Shown: piece after piece, positions 8,597-17,700 of the stretch
How the letters are laid out: each line of letters begins with the position of its first letter
How positions within the stretch are numbered: the stretch's first letter is position 1
Assembly: GCF_900129375.1 (NCBI RefSeq)
Contig: NZ_FQVN01000004.1
Span: forward strand, 124,001-188,000
DNA from: Streptoalloteichus hindustanus
GTDB taxonomy: Bacteria > Actinomycetota > Actinomycetes > Mycobacteriales > Pseudonocardiaceae
Reading direction: 5' to 3'
DNA: 64,000 bases
Position numbers and translations under genes: made by a program
Notes under the pieces: generated by a model
What the model saw: the letters and a program-made list of their open reading frames with translations, nothing else
Databases searched by the model: none
Told to the model about the DNA's origin: nothing

Positions 8597-8639
8597 GCGA
8601 CGGTTGTCCGACGGTTGTCGACGGTTGTCCGACGGGTGT
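8597..8639 (-). repeat. four tandem copies of an 11-base unit upstream of the 8579 start
   Basis: CGACGGTTGTC (8597-8607), a 10-base copy (8608-8617), CGACGGTTGTC (8618-8628) and CGACGGGTGTC (8629-8639). On the minus strand they lie 18 to 60 bases upstream of the GTG, so they could be an iterated operator or sit in the 5' leader of the mRNA. Confidence 0.7.
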
Positions 8640-8857
8640 CTTCGGGTTCGCGTGGGCGCGGCGGGAGTGGCTCGGTGGTGCGCCGTCCGGGAAATGCCCT
8701 GGACAGAGGCTTGTGGGTAACGGTGATTGGCGTAGACCAACAGGGCGCTCGTGGGCATTGGTCAACCGGGCGGATGGTTGGTGATTCGGTGGGACTGGTC
8801 CACCCGGGTCCGTTTACCGGGCAGGCGATGCCAATGAGCGACCACCGCGCGGCCTGA

Positions 8858-8943
8858 CTCACCCAAGAAGGGAGAATTACGGGTGAGCGGTGGCTCCCCC
8901 CTCCTTCTGGCGGGGGAGGGGGGAGCGAGTTCTCCGCTCACCC
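8858..8943. other. compound hairpin with mutually exclusive pairings
   Basis: GGGTGAGCGG (8881-8890) pairs with CCGCTCACCC (8934-8943). Inside it, a perfect 12-base stem pairs 8893-8904 with 8915-8926 around a 10-base loop. A third segment, CTCACCC (8858-8864), could instead pair with GGGTGAG (8881-8887). Two alternative folds are therefore possible, as in attenuators. The stop codon of the small minus-strand ORF at 8938-9192 lies in the right arm, so a simple terminator is the plainer reading. Confidence 0.6.
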
Positions 8944-9192
8944 GAGCGCCCGTTCGTGGTTTCGGAGGCCCATCCACTGCCACGTCGGGTCCAGGTCATG
9001 GAAACGGAGCACCGTGAATCTAGATGGGTCGAAACCACGGGGCGCCGGCGGCGCGGTGAGCGTGCGGTCCGGCGCGATGAACAGCAGCCAGGCTTCGCCT
9101 GTGCTGTTCAGTGACGCCGGTTGGCGGGTGCCGCTGGTGCCCCGAAGGGCGCACCGGCGGCGTCCTTTCGCCCTACTGCCCGGTTTCGCCAT
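8938..9192 (-). CDS. possible small protein (84 aa), uncertain
   Basis: The reading frame encodes 84 residues. Its second half has ordinary protein composition (GEAWLLFIAPDRTL, then FTVLRFHDLDPTWQWMGL), unlike the arginine-rich shadows seen elsewhere. The stop falls inside the right arm of the 8881-8943 hairpin, a natural place for a terminator. No family is recognised, and it may be the remnant of a longer gene. It overlaps the end of the next small gene by 20 bases. Confidence 0.35.
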   Translation of the reverse strand: MAKPGSRAKGRRRCALRGTSGTRQPASLNSTGEAWLLFIAPDRTLTAPPAPRGFDPSRFTVLRFHDLDPTWQWMGLRNHERALG

Positions 9193-9385
9193 CGGCGGGA
9201 GGCCTCGTCTCCCCCGGGCGGGACGAGCGCCGATGACGGCCGTGATGGCGTCCCCTCCGGGACCGCCCGAGTAGCTGCGTGCGCTGGCGGACTCCCGTCC
9301 GCCGACGCGTGGCGGCGCGCAGGGCCGCGGCGAGCGCGGCGATGATCAGCAGCAGCGCCGCGCCGCCAACCAGCCAGGTCGTCAT
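9173..9385 (-). CDS. small single-pass membrane protein
   Basis: A 70-residue protein starting at the ATG at 9385 (after AAAGGGAC). The N-terminal 23 residues form one TM helix (MTTWLVGGAALLLIIAALAA). The rest is a highly basic tail rich in Arg and His, ending in a polar segment. Topology would put the tail in the cytoplasm. It is divergent from the HTH coiled-coil gene, and the dyad at 9462-9487 lies between them, so both may be controlled together. No function is known. Confidence 0.5.
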   Translation of the reverse strand: MTTWLVGGAALLLIIAALAAALRAATRRRTGVRQRTQLLGRSRRGRHHGRHRRSSRPGETRPPADGETGQ

Positions 9386-9461
9386 GGAGCTGGGTCCCTT
9401 TCTCTCGGGAACTGGTTTTCCCCGCTGCGACCGCCCTTGGCTACCCTCAGAAACCGATGTC

Positions 9462-9487
9462 ACTCGAATGGGTTAACTCATTTGAGT
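9462..9487. promoter_or_regulatory. 26-base dyad operator between divergent genes
   Basis: ACTCGAATG (9462-9470) and CATTTGAGT (9479-9487) are inverted copies (8 of 9 positions) around GGTTAACT. It is an AT-rich island in GC-rich DNA between a minus-strand membrane protein and a plus-strand HTH protein, which is the expected place for an autoregulatory site. Confidence 0.55.
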
Positions 9488-9639
9488 AAGGCTCGGCAAT
9501 GTGTGGTGATTCGGTCGGGCGGAACCAGCGGATTGGTGACTCGTCCAGTCAGCGGAATGGGCAGCTTGTCCGTCCACTTCCGCGTGGTGCTCGCCGACAA
9601 CCCCGACGTTGTCGGCGTCAGGGAAACGGAGGAACGGCA

Positions 9640-10968
9640 TTGCGCGTGGATGCCGACAACGCCGACAAGCCGCGTCGCCGTGGCGGGCGACGGCTCCGGA
9701 CAGCGCAGCAGATGCGCGAGGCGGGGTGCAGCGACGCCGTGATCACCCTGGTCAAACGGCTCCAGCACCTGCTGCACCAGCGTTTCGGCGTGGAGGGGCC
9801 GTTACGGGCGTTGGTGAAGCACGCCCTCGCGCACCGGATCACCAGCGACGCGATCTACCTGCCGCAGCACACCGGCGCCGAGACGAGCGCCAAGGACGTG
9901 TCCCGCCTGGTCAGCCGCCTCTCCGAGCAGATGGGCGGGCAGCGCTCGACCCAGGGGCCGGCCTGGCCCTACGCGGAGCTGATCGTCCGCTGCTGCAGCC
10001 CGGACCCCGACGCGGAGCTGGCGCACGTGGCGAGCCTGTGGGCCGCCGCCCGGGGCGGAGCCCGCCCACCCGGGTACCACGGCCCGCTGCGCCTGCCGGC
10101 CTCGGACCCACCGCTGGCCCTGCCGGAGGACCACACCCTGGCCGAGCTGACCCTGCGCTGCTCGATCCTGGAACACGACCTCGCCAAGGCCCTCGCCGAA
10201 AACACCGCCCTGCGCGCGGAAAACGCGCATCTGCGCGCCCGCGACATCGACACGATGCTGCTGCTCAACTCGACGATCAGGGCATTTCGGCGGATGAGCC
10301 AGCAGCGCGACCGCGCGATCGCCAGCCGCGCGACCATCCTCTCTAGCCGGGACCGCCAGGCCGAGGCGGCCCTGGCCGACGTGGTGCGCGAAGCCGCCCG
10401 CCGCAAGCGAATCCTGCGACGTCAGCGCGAGGCGCTGACGAAGTACGTGGCCATGCACCTGGCGTCCAGCCGGGTGGTCGAGGATCGGGGCGTGGCCACC
10501 GTCCCGCGCGACCCCGTCCACGACACCGTCACCCGGGTGCTGGGCGACGACCTGGACGGCCTGGGCTTCCCGCTGGAGCCGATCATGCGGCACCTCCGGC
10601 ACGTCAGCGCCACCGCCTCGCTCCTGCACCGGACCATCGCGATCTACCTGTGGCTGCGCTTCTACTACGTCGACTCGCACACCGACTACGAGCGCCTTGC
10701 CCGCAAGATCGGGTACACCCGGAACCAGGTGGTCCGCGTTCTCACCGCCACCGACCCGATGCCGGTCCCGGTCATCACGGCCGTCACGGAGACGTTGTCG
10801 GCCGACAAGCTCTGGATCAACAGGCTGCTGTCCGACGTCGGCGCCCAGGTTCTCGTCGCCCCACCGTCCCCGTCCCATGCGCTGTGGGTGGCCCCGGAAC
10901 GAACCGGCGAGGCCGGTGCGGCCGCCCACAACCTCTCCGGCGACACCGACGAGAGCGGACGTGGCTGA
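9640..10968 (+). CDS. coiled-coil regulator-like protein with two HTH-like regions
   Basis: A 442-residue protein from the TTG at 9640, chosen for GGAGGA at 9628-9633; the next candidate is ATG 9712. Residues about 35-145 resemble the XRE-like N-terminal domain common in actinobacteria (TSAKDVSRLVSRL, then WPYAELIVRCCSPDP and LASLW-type spacing). Residues about 170-270 are a heptad-rich coiled coil (LAKALAENTALRAENAHLRA), followed by basic helices. A second HTH-like segment near 360-390 reads DYERLARKIGYTRNQVVRVL. It is probably a dimeric DNA-binding protein, but no known family is assigned. It lies between the two CRISPR arrays; a functional link to them is untested. Confidence 0.6.
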   Translation: MRVDADNADKPRRRGGRRLRTAQQMREAGCSDAVITLVKRLQHLLHQRFGVEGPLRALVKHALAHRITSDAIYLPQHTGAETSAKDVSRLVSRLSEQMGGQRSTQGPAWPYAELIVRCCSPDPDAELAHVASLWAAARGGARPPGYHGPLRLPASDPPLALPEDHTLAELTLRCSILEHDLAKALAENTALRAENAHLRARDIDTMLLLNSTIRAFRRMSQQRDRAIASRATILSSRDRQAEAALADVVREAARRKRILRRQREALTKYVAMHLASSRVVEDRGVATVPRDPVHDTVTRVLGDDLDGLGFPLEPIMRHLRHVSATASLLHRTIAIYLWLRFYYVDSHTDYERLARKIGYTRNQVVRVLTATDPMPVPVITAVTETLSADKLWINRLLSDVGAQVLVAPPSPSHALWVAPERTGEAGAAAHNLSGDTDESGRG

Positions 10969-11068
10969 CAACCCCCTTCCCCAGGGTCGGACATCGGTCA
11001 GCCACTCTCCTGTCCGTGAATCCGCTGGCGCACGCGCCGGCGCCACATCTGCTGGTAGTCCTGGGCTG

Positions 11069-11743
11069 GTGGCTGATCTGCGGGCTGTGGTGTTCGACTG
11101 GCGGGGAACCCTGGTGACGACGCTCGACGGTGGGAGCTGGGTGCGGGAGGCGTTGCTGTGCCTTGGCCGGGACAGCTCGGACGAGGCGGTTGACCAGGTG
11201 TGGCGGGCGGTCCTGGAAGCCGCTGGGGAGCCTGACCGGCTGGACGCTCCGGGCGTGGACAGCGACCTCGCCCTGCACCGGGACACCTACTGCGGCGTGT
11301 TCGCTGATGCGGGGCTCGATTCCGAGTTGGCCGGTGCGCTCTACGCCGTGGAGTCGGACCCGGCGCACAACCAGTTCGCCGTCGACGTGGAGCCGGTGTT
11401 GCGCTCCGTGTCCGCGCATGGATGTCGGATCGCGGTGCTCAGCGACATCCACTTCGACCTGCGTCCTGTCTTCGGCGCGGCCGGGTTGGCGGATCTGGTC
11501 GACGTTTTCGTGCTGTCCTACGAGCACGGTGTGCAGAAGCCGGACCCCGTGATCTTCCGGGTGGCGCTGGAGGGGCTCGGCACGTGCGCGGGGGAGACGT
11601 TGATGGTGGGGGACCGCGCCTCACACGACGGAGCGGCCGTGGACGTCGGCATGCCGGTGTTGTTGGTTCCCCCGCTGTGTGATGTGGCGGAGCGCCGGCT
11701 CCACCACGTCGAGGCGTTGCTCGGGGCACCGCGTCGCCGCTGA
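11069..11743 (+). CDS. HAD-superfamily hydrolase
   Basis: A 224-residue HAD phosphatase. Motif I is VFDWRGTLV, where the first Asp is the nucleophile and the usual second Asp is replaced by Arg. Motif II is VLSDIH, motif III is the Lys in YEHGVQKPDP, and motif IV is GDRASHDGAA. The GTG at 11069 was chosen because similarity begins with VADLRAVVFDW; there is no good ribosome site. The Asp-to-Arg change at the general acid/base position is unusual for a phosphatase and may mean altered chemistry or a dehalogenase/phosphonatase-like reaction. The substrate is unknown. Confidence 0.8.
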   Translation: MADLRAVVFDWRGTLVTTLDGGSWVREALLCLGRDSSDEAVDQVWRAVLEAAGEPDRLDAPGVDSDLALHRDTYCGVFADAGLDSELAGALYAVESDPAHNQFAVDVEPVLRSVSAHGCRIAVLSDIHFDLRPVFGAAGLADLVDVFVLSYEHGVQKPDPVIFRVALEGLGTCAGETLMVGDRASHDGAAVDVGMPVLLVPPLCDVAERRLHHVEALLGAPRRR

Positions 11744-11958
11744 GAGTCCACGGTGGACGCTGCCCTGGTTTCCCCTGATCGGGGCATTCCCCGTTCGGGT
11801 GGGCTGATCGGACAGCGAGCTCAGGCACGAGGTGGGCCGCGGGGTCCTCCACGTCGACGTGCGACGGGGGAGCCGGGGCGGCAGGCTGCGGGGAAGAGTC
11901 CTCTTCGTCCTGCACACCCTGGCGTCGTGATCTGATCCCGGGGGAGGAGATCGCCGTC

Positions 11959-14709
11959 ATGCCCGACGTCGACTTCCGGGCCGCGGTGCTGCGCCCCGAC
12001 GACCTGCTGGTGCTCGACTTCGACTTCGTCAACCTCCAGCTCGACCGCGACGCGGGCCAGCCGCCGCGGTTGCGTCGGCTCCGACGGGGCGAGCCCGCCT
12101 TCGTCGTGGTCGTCCTGCCTCCCCAGCACGTCGCCGAGCAGGTCATGCGGGAGGAGTTCATCCACCCCCAGGCCGTCATCGCGAACCCGTCCCGGCTGGC
12201 CTTCCGGGTGGACGACGACCTCGACGAGGTGGACTTCTCGCTGGCGACCCTGCTCGACTGGTCGCGGCACACACTCAGCGTGACCGCCAACGCCGCCGCC
12301 GGTCAGCCGGTGCCCAGCCCCGCTCCCGCCGCCCCCGAGCCGCACCAGACCGCGATCGAACTGCCGTACCGGCTGGTGCTCAGCCCCGACGACCGGGCGG
12401 GTTGGGCCCACGCGGTCGGAGCCGTGACGCGGGAGGGGGTCAGCGAGCTGTGGCACACCCGGCTCGGGCTCGCGGCCGACGGCGGGGTCGACGAGACCCG
12501 GTTGCCGGTGGTCCGGGCGGTGTGGGCCCGCGACCTCGCCGACGACCTCGGTGAGTTCGTCGACACCTCGCTCACCGGCGGCCAGCGGCGGGCGATCGTG
12601 CGCCAGTCCGCCGACTTCACCCAGTTCGACGACCCGACCCCGCTCCAGGCCAGGCACCTCACACTCTCCGCGCTCGGCGCCTGGGCCGACGTCCGAGGCG
12701 ACTGGGACACCGCCGACGGCGAGGAACTGCCCCTTGAGTCGTGGCGGCACGTGGTGGCGCAGGGGCGTGACCAGTTCGTGCGGGTCGTGGAACGCGGACA
12801 CCTGTTCCCGCTGGGCCACCGCGCGGTCCTGGTCTCGGTGGTCGAGCGGGTACTGACGTCCGAGGGCGGCATCGACCTCCTCACCGAGACCGTGCGTCGG
12901 GTCGAGGTGCGACAGCCGGTGCGGGACTACGAGCAGACCCGCTCCGCCCATCCTCGCAACGCGCAACTCCCCATCCGTCGCGCACGCATCCAGACCCTGG
13001 CGACACCGCAGCTCTCGCGGGACGACGCTCCCTCCGGCGTCCCCTTCGTGATCGCGGTGGACGGTGTGCCGTTCGTCTTCGACGTCGTGGGCGAGGACTG
13101 GGCGGGCGGCCAGGTCGACCTCGACATGCCGTTGATCTTCGTGCCCGCCGGCGGTGGTGGCTCGTTCCCGACGCTCCAGGGTCTCTACGAGACGCATCTC
13201 CGGCACATCGACCTGCACAACCGCCCGGTGGCGCTGGCCCCGCAGACACCGAATCCCGGCACGACGGTGCTGCCGGTCGCGTCGATGGCGTTCTCGGCCG
13301 TCGAGGCCGCGGGCGCCGACCCGCCGTTCCTGCCGTTCGTCGAGTCGGCGATGGTGCAGGTCCCCGGGGCCAACGAGCTGGTCGGCAGCGTGTCCCCCGT
13401 GCCGCCGCGCGAGATCGAGCTGGTCGACCCCGCGACGTCCCCCGGCCAGGTGTTCGCCCGGCTCCGCGAGCCCCTCGGCCTGAACCTGCCCACCGAGCGG
13501 GCGGGTGGGCTCGCGCGACCGAACATGAGCATCGGCGCGCTGTCGCGCGAACTCGGCGCGGTGCCCCCCGCCCTGGAACGGCTCGGCACCGGCCAGTTCC
13601 AGCTCAGCGAGGTGTTCTCGGCCCTGGAGGACGCGAAGCTGCTCGGCGGCATCTCGCTGCCCGACGTGATCGGCCAGATCGTCAACCAGGCGCAGCTCCC
13701 CGGGCTGTCCCGTCGGGTCACACCGTCCGGTGTGGACATCGTCTTCACCTGGAGCCCCCCGCTGCGGCCGGAGGCCGGACCGCTGAAGCTCCACATCGGG
13801 GGCACCTCCACCCTGACCCTGCGCAGCGAGGTGCACGTTCCCCGTGGCGCGCCAGGGAAGCCGAGGATGCGCGTCGAGGGAGTCCTCACCCACTTCGCGA
13901 TCGACTTCGTCAACGTGGTCCGGCTGGGCTTCGCGGAGCTGCGCTTCCTCGCCGAGGACGGCAGGAAGATCGACGTCCACCCCGCCGGCATGCGGCTGGA
14001 GCTGCGCAACCAGTTGTCGTTCCTCAACGCCCTGGCGGACATGGTGCCGTCCGACGGGTTCAGCGATCCCCCGCAGCTCAGGGTCACCAGCGAGGGCGTG
14101 GAGGCCACCTACTCGCTCGGGCTGCCCAAGGCGGGGCTGGGCATCTTCAGCCTGGAGCACGTGGCGTTCTCCGCGGGGATCGTGCTGCCGTTCGTGGGAC
14201 GCCCCGCGGCGGTGCGGCTGGCGTTCTCCGACCGCGCGCACCCGTTCCTGACCACGGTGTCCATGATCGGCGGTGGGGGCTACTTCGCGATCGAGGTGGA
14301 CACCACCGGCATCCGCCGGATCGAGGGCGCGATCGAGGTCGGCGCGAGCCTGTCGGTGAACCTCGGCATCGTGTCGGCCAGCGCCTACGTGATGGGTGGC
14401 TTCTACTTCGGCCTCGAAGCCGGCGGGGCGATCCGCTTCGAGGCGTACCTGCGGATCGGCGGCGCCGTCGAGTTGCTGGGCGTGGCCGGCGTGTCGTTCG
14501 AGATCTACCTGGTGCTGGAGTACCAGCCGGGGCCCGAGCCGCGGATCGGCGGGCGCGCCTCGGTGATGGTGGCCGTGCGGCTGCTGATGTTCACCAAGAC
14601 CGTGCGGCTCAGCACCGAGAAGCACTTCGCGATCCCCGCGCGCGACCCCTCCTTCGACGAGTTGGTCGACGAGGACGACTGGGAGACGTACTGCCGCGCG
14701 TTCGCCTGA
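11959..14709 (+). CDS. large beta-rich protein of unknown function (first of a pair)
   Basis: A 916-residue protein with ATG start behind GGGGGAGGAG. No signal peptide, no TM helix and no recognised enzyme motif. The N-terminal 120 residues contain LLVLDFDFVNLQ and FVVVVLPPQHVAEQ. The middle has proline-rich linkers, and the last 250 residues are dominated by alternating glycine-rich beta strands (GGGGYFAIEVDTTG, then GASLSVNLGIVSASAYVMGG and GGAIRFEAYLRIGGAVELLG). This regular pattern suggests a long beta-solenoid or stacked beta sheet. It is followed after 23 bases by an even larger gene with a perfect AGGAGG, so the two proteins are made together. Possibilities include a structural particle component or a cargo of a secretion machine; the sequence does not decide. 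Confidence 0.75.
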   Translation: MPDVDFRAAVLRPDDLLVLDFDFVNLQLDRDAGQPPRLRRLRRGEPAFVVVVLPPQHVAEQVMREEFIHPQAVIANPSRLAFRVDDDLDEVDFSLATLLDWSRHTLSVTANAAAGQPVPSPAPAAPEPHQTAIELPYRLVLSPDDRAGWAHAVGAVTREGVSELWHTRLGLAADGGVDETRLPVVRAVWARDLADDLGEFVDTSLTGGQRRAIVRQSADFTQFDDPTPLQARHLTLSALGAWADVRGDWDTADGEELPLESWRHVVAQGRDQFVRVVERGHLFPLGHRAVLVSVVERVLTSEGGIDLLTETVRRVEVRQPVRDYEQTRSAHPRNAQLPIRRARIQTLATPQLSRDDAPSGVPFVIAVDGVPFVFDVVGEDWAGGQVDLDMPLIFVPAGGGGSFPTLQGLYETHLRHIDLHNRPVALAPQTPNPGTTVLPVASMAFSAVEAAGADPPFLPFVESAMVQVPGANELVGSVSPVPPREIELVDPATSPGQVFARLREPLGLNLPTERAGGLARPNMSIGALSRELGAVPPALERLGTGQFQLSEVFSALEDAKLLGGISLPDVIGQIVNQAQLPGLSRRVTPSGVDIVFTWSPPLRPEAGPLKLHIGGTSTLTLRSEVHVPRGAPGKPRMRVEGVLTHFAIDFVNVVRLGFAELRFLAEDGRKIDVHPAGMRLELRNQLSFLNALADMVPSDGFSDPPQLRVTSEGVEATYSLGLPKAGLGIFSLEHVAFSAGIVLPFVGRPAAVRLAFSDRAHPFLTTVSMIGGGGYFAIEVDTTGIRRIEGAIEVGASLSVNLGIVSASAYVMGGFYFGLEAGGAIRFEAYLRIGGAVELLGVAGVSFEIYLVLEYQPGPEPRIGGRASVMVAVRLLMFTKTVRLSTEKHFAIPARDPSFDELVDEDDWETYCRAFA

Positions 14710-14732
14710 GCGGGCGACGCCGAGGAGGCGAG

Positions 14733-17700
14733 ATGGCCGACGAGACCGTGCTGTGGACGGCCCTGCCCAACGGGGTCACCGGCGACCCGGCCGCTCGACG
14801 GCTGCGGATCTCGGTGTTCGTGTCCCCCCGTCTGGTCGCCGAGGGCCGCGGCCCCACGTTGGCCGGGTTCCCCGACTTCCTCGACTGGCCGGCGCGGCTG
14901 CGGCCGGGCGCGGTCGCCTTCTCGGTGCGGGCCAGGGCGTCGGCGGACGAGCCGCCCGGGCAGTCGGTCCTGGCGACGGTGACCAGCCCGCCACCGGACT
15001 CGGCGCTGTGGCGGGCGTTGTTCGACGCCTCCACCCCGGTCGAGGCGCACACGACGGAGAAGATGTCGGCCCGACCGCTGAGCACCTACTCCGCGGCGCG
15101 CCTGCACGACCAGCTCAAACAGGGGCACCAGGCGTTGGCCCAGCAGTCCCTGGTCGGTCGGCCCACGTTCTCGGCCCTGGGCGCGACCATGGGGTTGACC
15201 GCCGCGTTCACCGCGATGGGGGACGCCGAACCGGTCGTGCCGACGCTGGCCGCGCCCGAGGACATGGGGCCGGAGCGGATCAGGACGGTTCTGAACAGGC
15301 TGGCCGGCAACATGTTCCGGGCCGACGACGACACCGACGTGCCGCGCCGCGTGGCGGTGGCGATCAGCCAGGCGCGGGCGTTGGCGACCCTCACCCCCGA
15401 CGAGCCCGTGCACGTGCTGCCGGCGGTCGAGGACGCCCCGGCGGCGGAGCTGGCCCGGTTGACGGCCTTCAACCAGGGGCAGGTGGTCCCGCAGGGCGCG
15501 CCCCCGCCGCCGGCCCCGGTGTTCGACTTCCACCGGTGCCTGACCCTGCTCTCCGACGACGCCGCGCTGCTGCGCCTGCTCGGGCTGGTCATCGACCTGG
15601 AGGTGCCGATGGGGGCGGTTCCGCCGTCCCCGAGCGACGAGCCGGTCGCCCACCAGCTCCAGGTGCTGCCCGCCTTCACCGAGCCGATCCGGGGCGACTC
15701 GCTGAGCCCGTTCACCGCCTACGTGCTGGAGGGCAACCACCACGGCTTCTTCGCCGCCGCCCCGCACCCGGAGCGGCGGGAGATCGTCCACGGGTTGCTC
15801 GACGTCCGGTCGGACGGGGAGTTCGCCCTGATCCAGACCGATGTGTACGGCAGCGGGCTGAAACTGGTCAACTCCCTGTCGCGCGCCCCGGGGGCCGATC
15901 CCGACGGGGACGCCGACGAGGGCGGCGTGCCGACGGTCCGCACCAGCGGCGTGAGCATCGTCCGCGACAACCACGCCAACCGGGTGTGGGACGGGCTCCG
16001 CACGGCCACCGACAACAACGCCACCCTCGCGGAGGGCAGCGCGCCCGCGCTGTTCGCCGAGGACCTCGTCCGGGGCTACCGCGTCGACGTGTTGGACGCC
16101 CAGGCCGGGGCGTGGCGCTCGCTGCACCAACGGGTGGGCACCTACGTCTTCCGCCGCCACGAGGGCGGACCGAAGACCCTGGTCATCCACGACGAGGGCG
16201 TCGTCCAACAGGCGGTCACCGAACCCGTCGGGGCCGACGGTCGCCCGGACGCCAACAGCGAGCTGTACGTCCACGACTCCCTGGCCCACTGGCAGGGCTG
16301 GAGCCTGGCGGCGCCGCGCCCGGGCCGGACGATCACCGACGAGGGCGTCGAGCGGCTCGTGAACACCGCGCCCGAGGAGATGCCCCAGCTCGATGTGTCG
16401 TTCCGGGCCGAACCCGGGTCCCTGCCCCGGTTGCGGTTCGGCCATCGCTACCGGTTCCGGGCGCGCGCGGTCGACCTGGCCGGCAACGGGCTGGGCTTGG
16501 CGGAGGCCACCGAGCTGTTCGAGCTGTTTCCCCTGCTGGGACTGGACCTCCCGGTGCTCCCGCTCGACGAGGAGGACTTCGTCTACCGGCGGTTCGAACC
16601 GGTGCTCTCGCCCGTGCTCGTGCCCAGGGAGCGGTTCGTGGAGGGTGAGTCGCTGGAGCGGTTGGTGATCCGCAGCCGCCCGGGGGCGAGCGCGGCCGAG
16701 GAGGCCGACGAGCTGACCGGTCTGGTGCGCGACGCCCGACCGGAGGCGGCGGCCCACTACTCGGCGACCGCGGAGCGGCATGTCGTGCCGCCCAAGACCG
16801 CGCAGCTCACCGCCGAGACGCACGGCATGTTCGACGCGTCGTTCGGGTCCGGCGGCGATCCCCGGCAGACCTACCGCATCGCCCGCAAGGAGAAGGGCCG
16901 GCTCACGGACACGGCGGTCGTCGACGTCACGTCCGGGGAGCTGGCCCCGGTGGCCGATCCCGCCGCGATCCAGACGATCCCCACCGCCAGCACCGGGGAG
17001 GGCTACGTCGTGCACCGCGAGCCCCGCCTCGAACTGCCCTACCTGCCCGACCCGCTGGCCCGGGGCGCGGCGTTGTTCGGGCTTCCCGGGGTGCCCGAGG
17101 ACCGGCCGTCGGGGGTGCTGGACCAGGCGGGGCGGTTGACGTTCGTCGCCTCCGCCATCCCCGCCGACGACATCGCGGCACTGGGCGGATCGGTGGTGCG
17201 GATCGGGTTCGGCGAGCAGTGGCCGAACCGGCTGCCGTTCCGCCTGGTGCTCGCCGAACCGCCCGCCGACCAGGTCGGGGACGCGCCGCCGGCGTGGGAC
17301 CCGCAGGCCAGGGTGCTGACCGTCTTCCTCGCCCCCGCCCAGCAACGCGCGTTCCGGCTCAGCTCGTTCCTCGCCGTGAAGGACCTGGACCAGCTCGGCC
17401 AGTGGCGGTGGCTGCTGGAGACCGACCCCGACCACCAGGTCCCGCCCGGCACGCTGGAGGTGGCGCTGGCCGGCGGGAGCTGGCAGCTCACCCCCTCGCG
17501 CGTGATCTCCCTGGTGCACGCCGTGGAGCAACCGCTGCTCACCCCGGAGCTCCAGGACATCGGGGTGACCCGCTTTCCCGACCTCACCGCGTGTTTCGTC
17601 GGCGCCCAGGTCCCGGTGGACGGCGACAGCACGGTCAAGGTGGACGTGTTCGCGTCGTGGCTGGAGGCGGTCGACCCGCCGGGTGCCCCACCCGTGCCGT

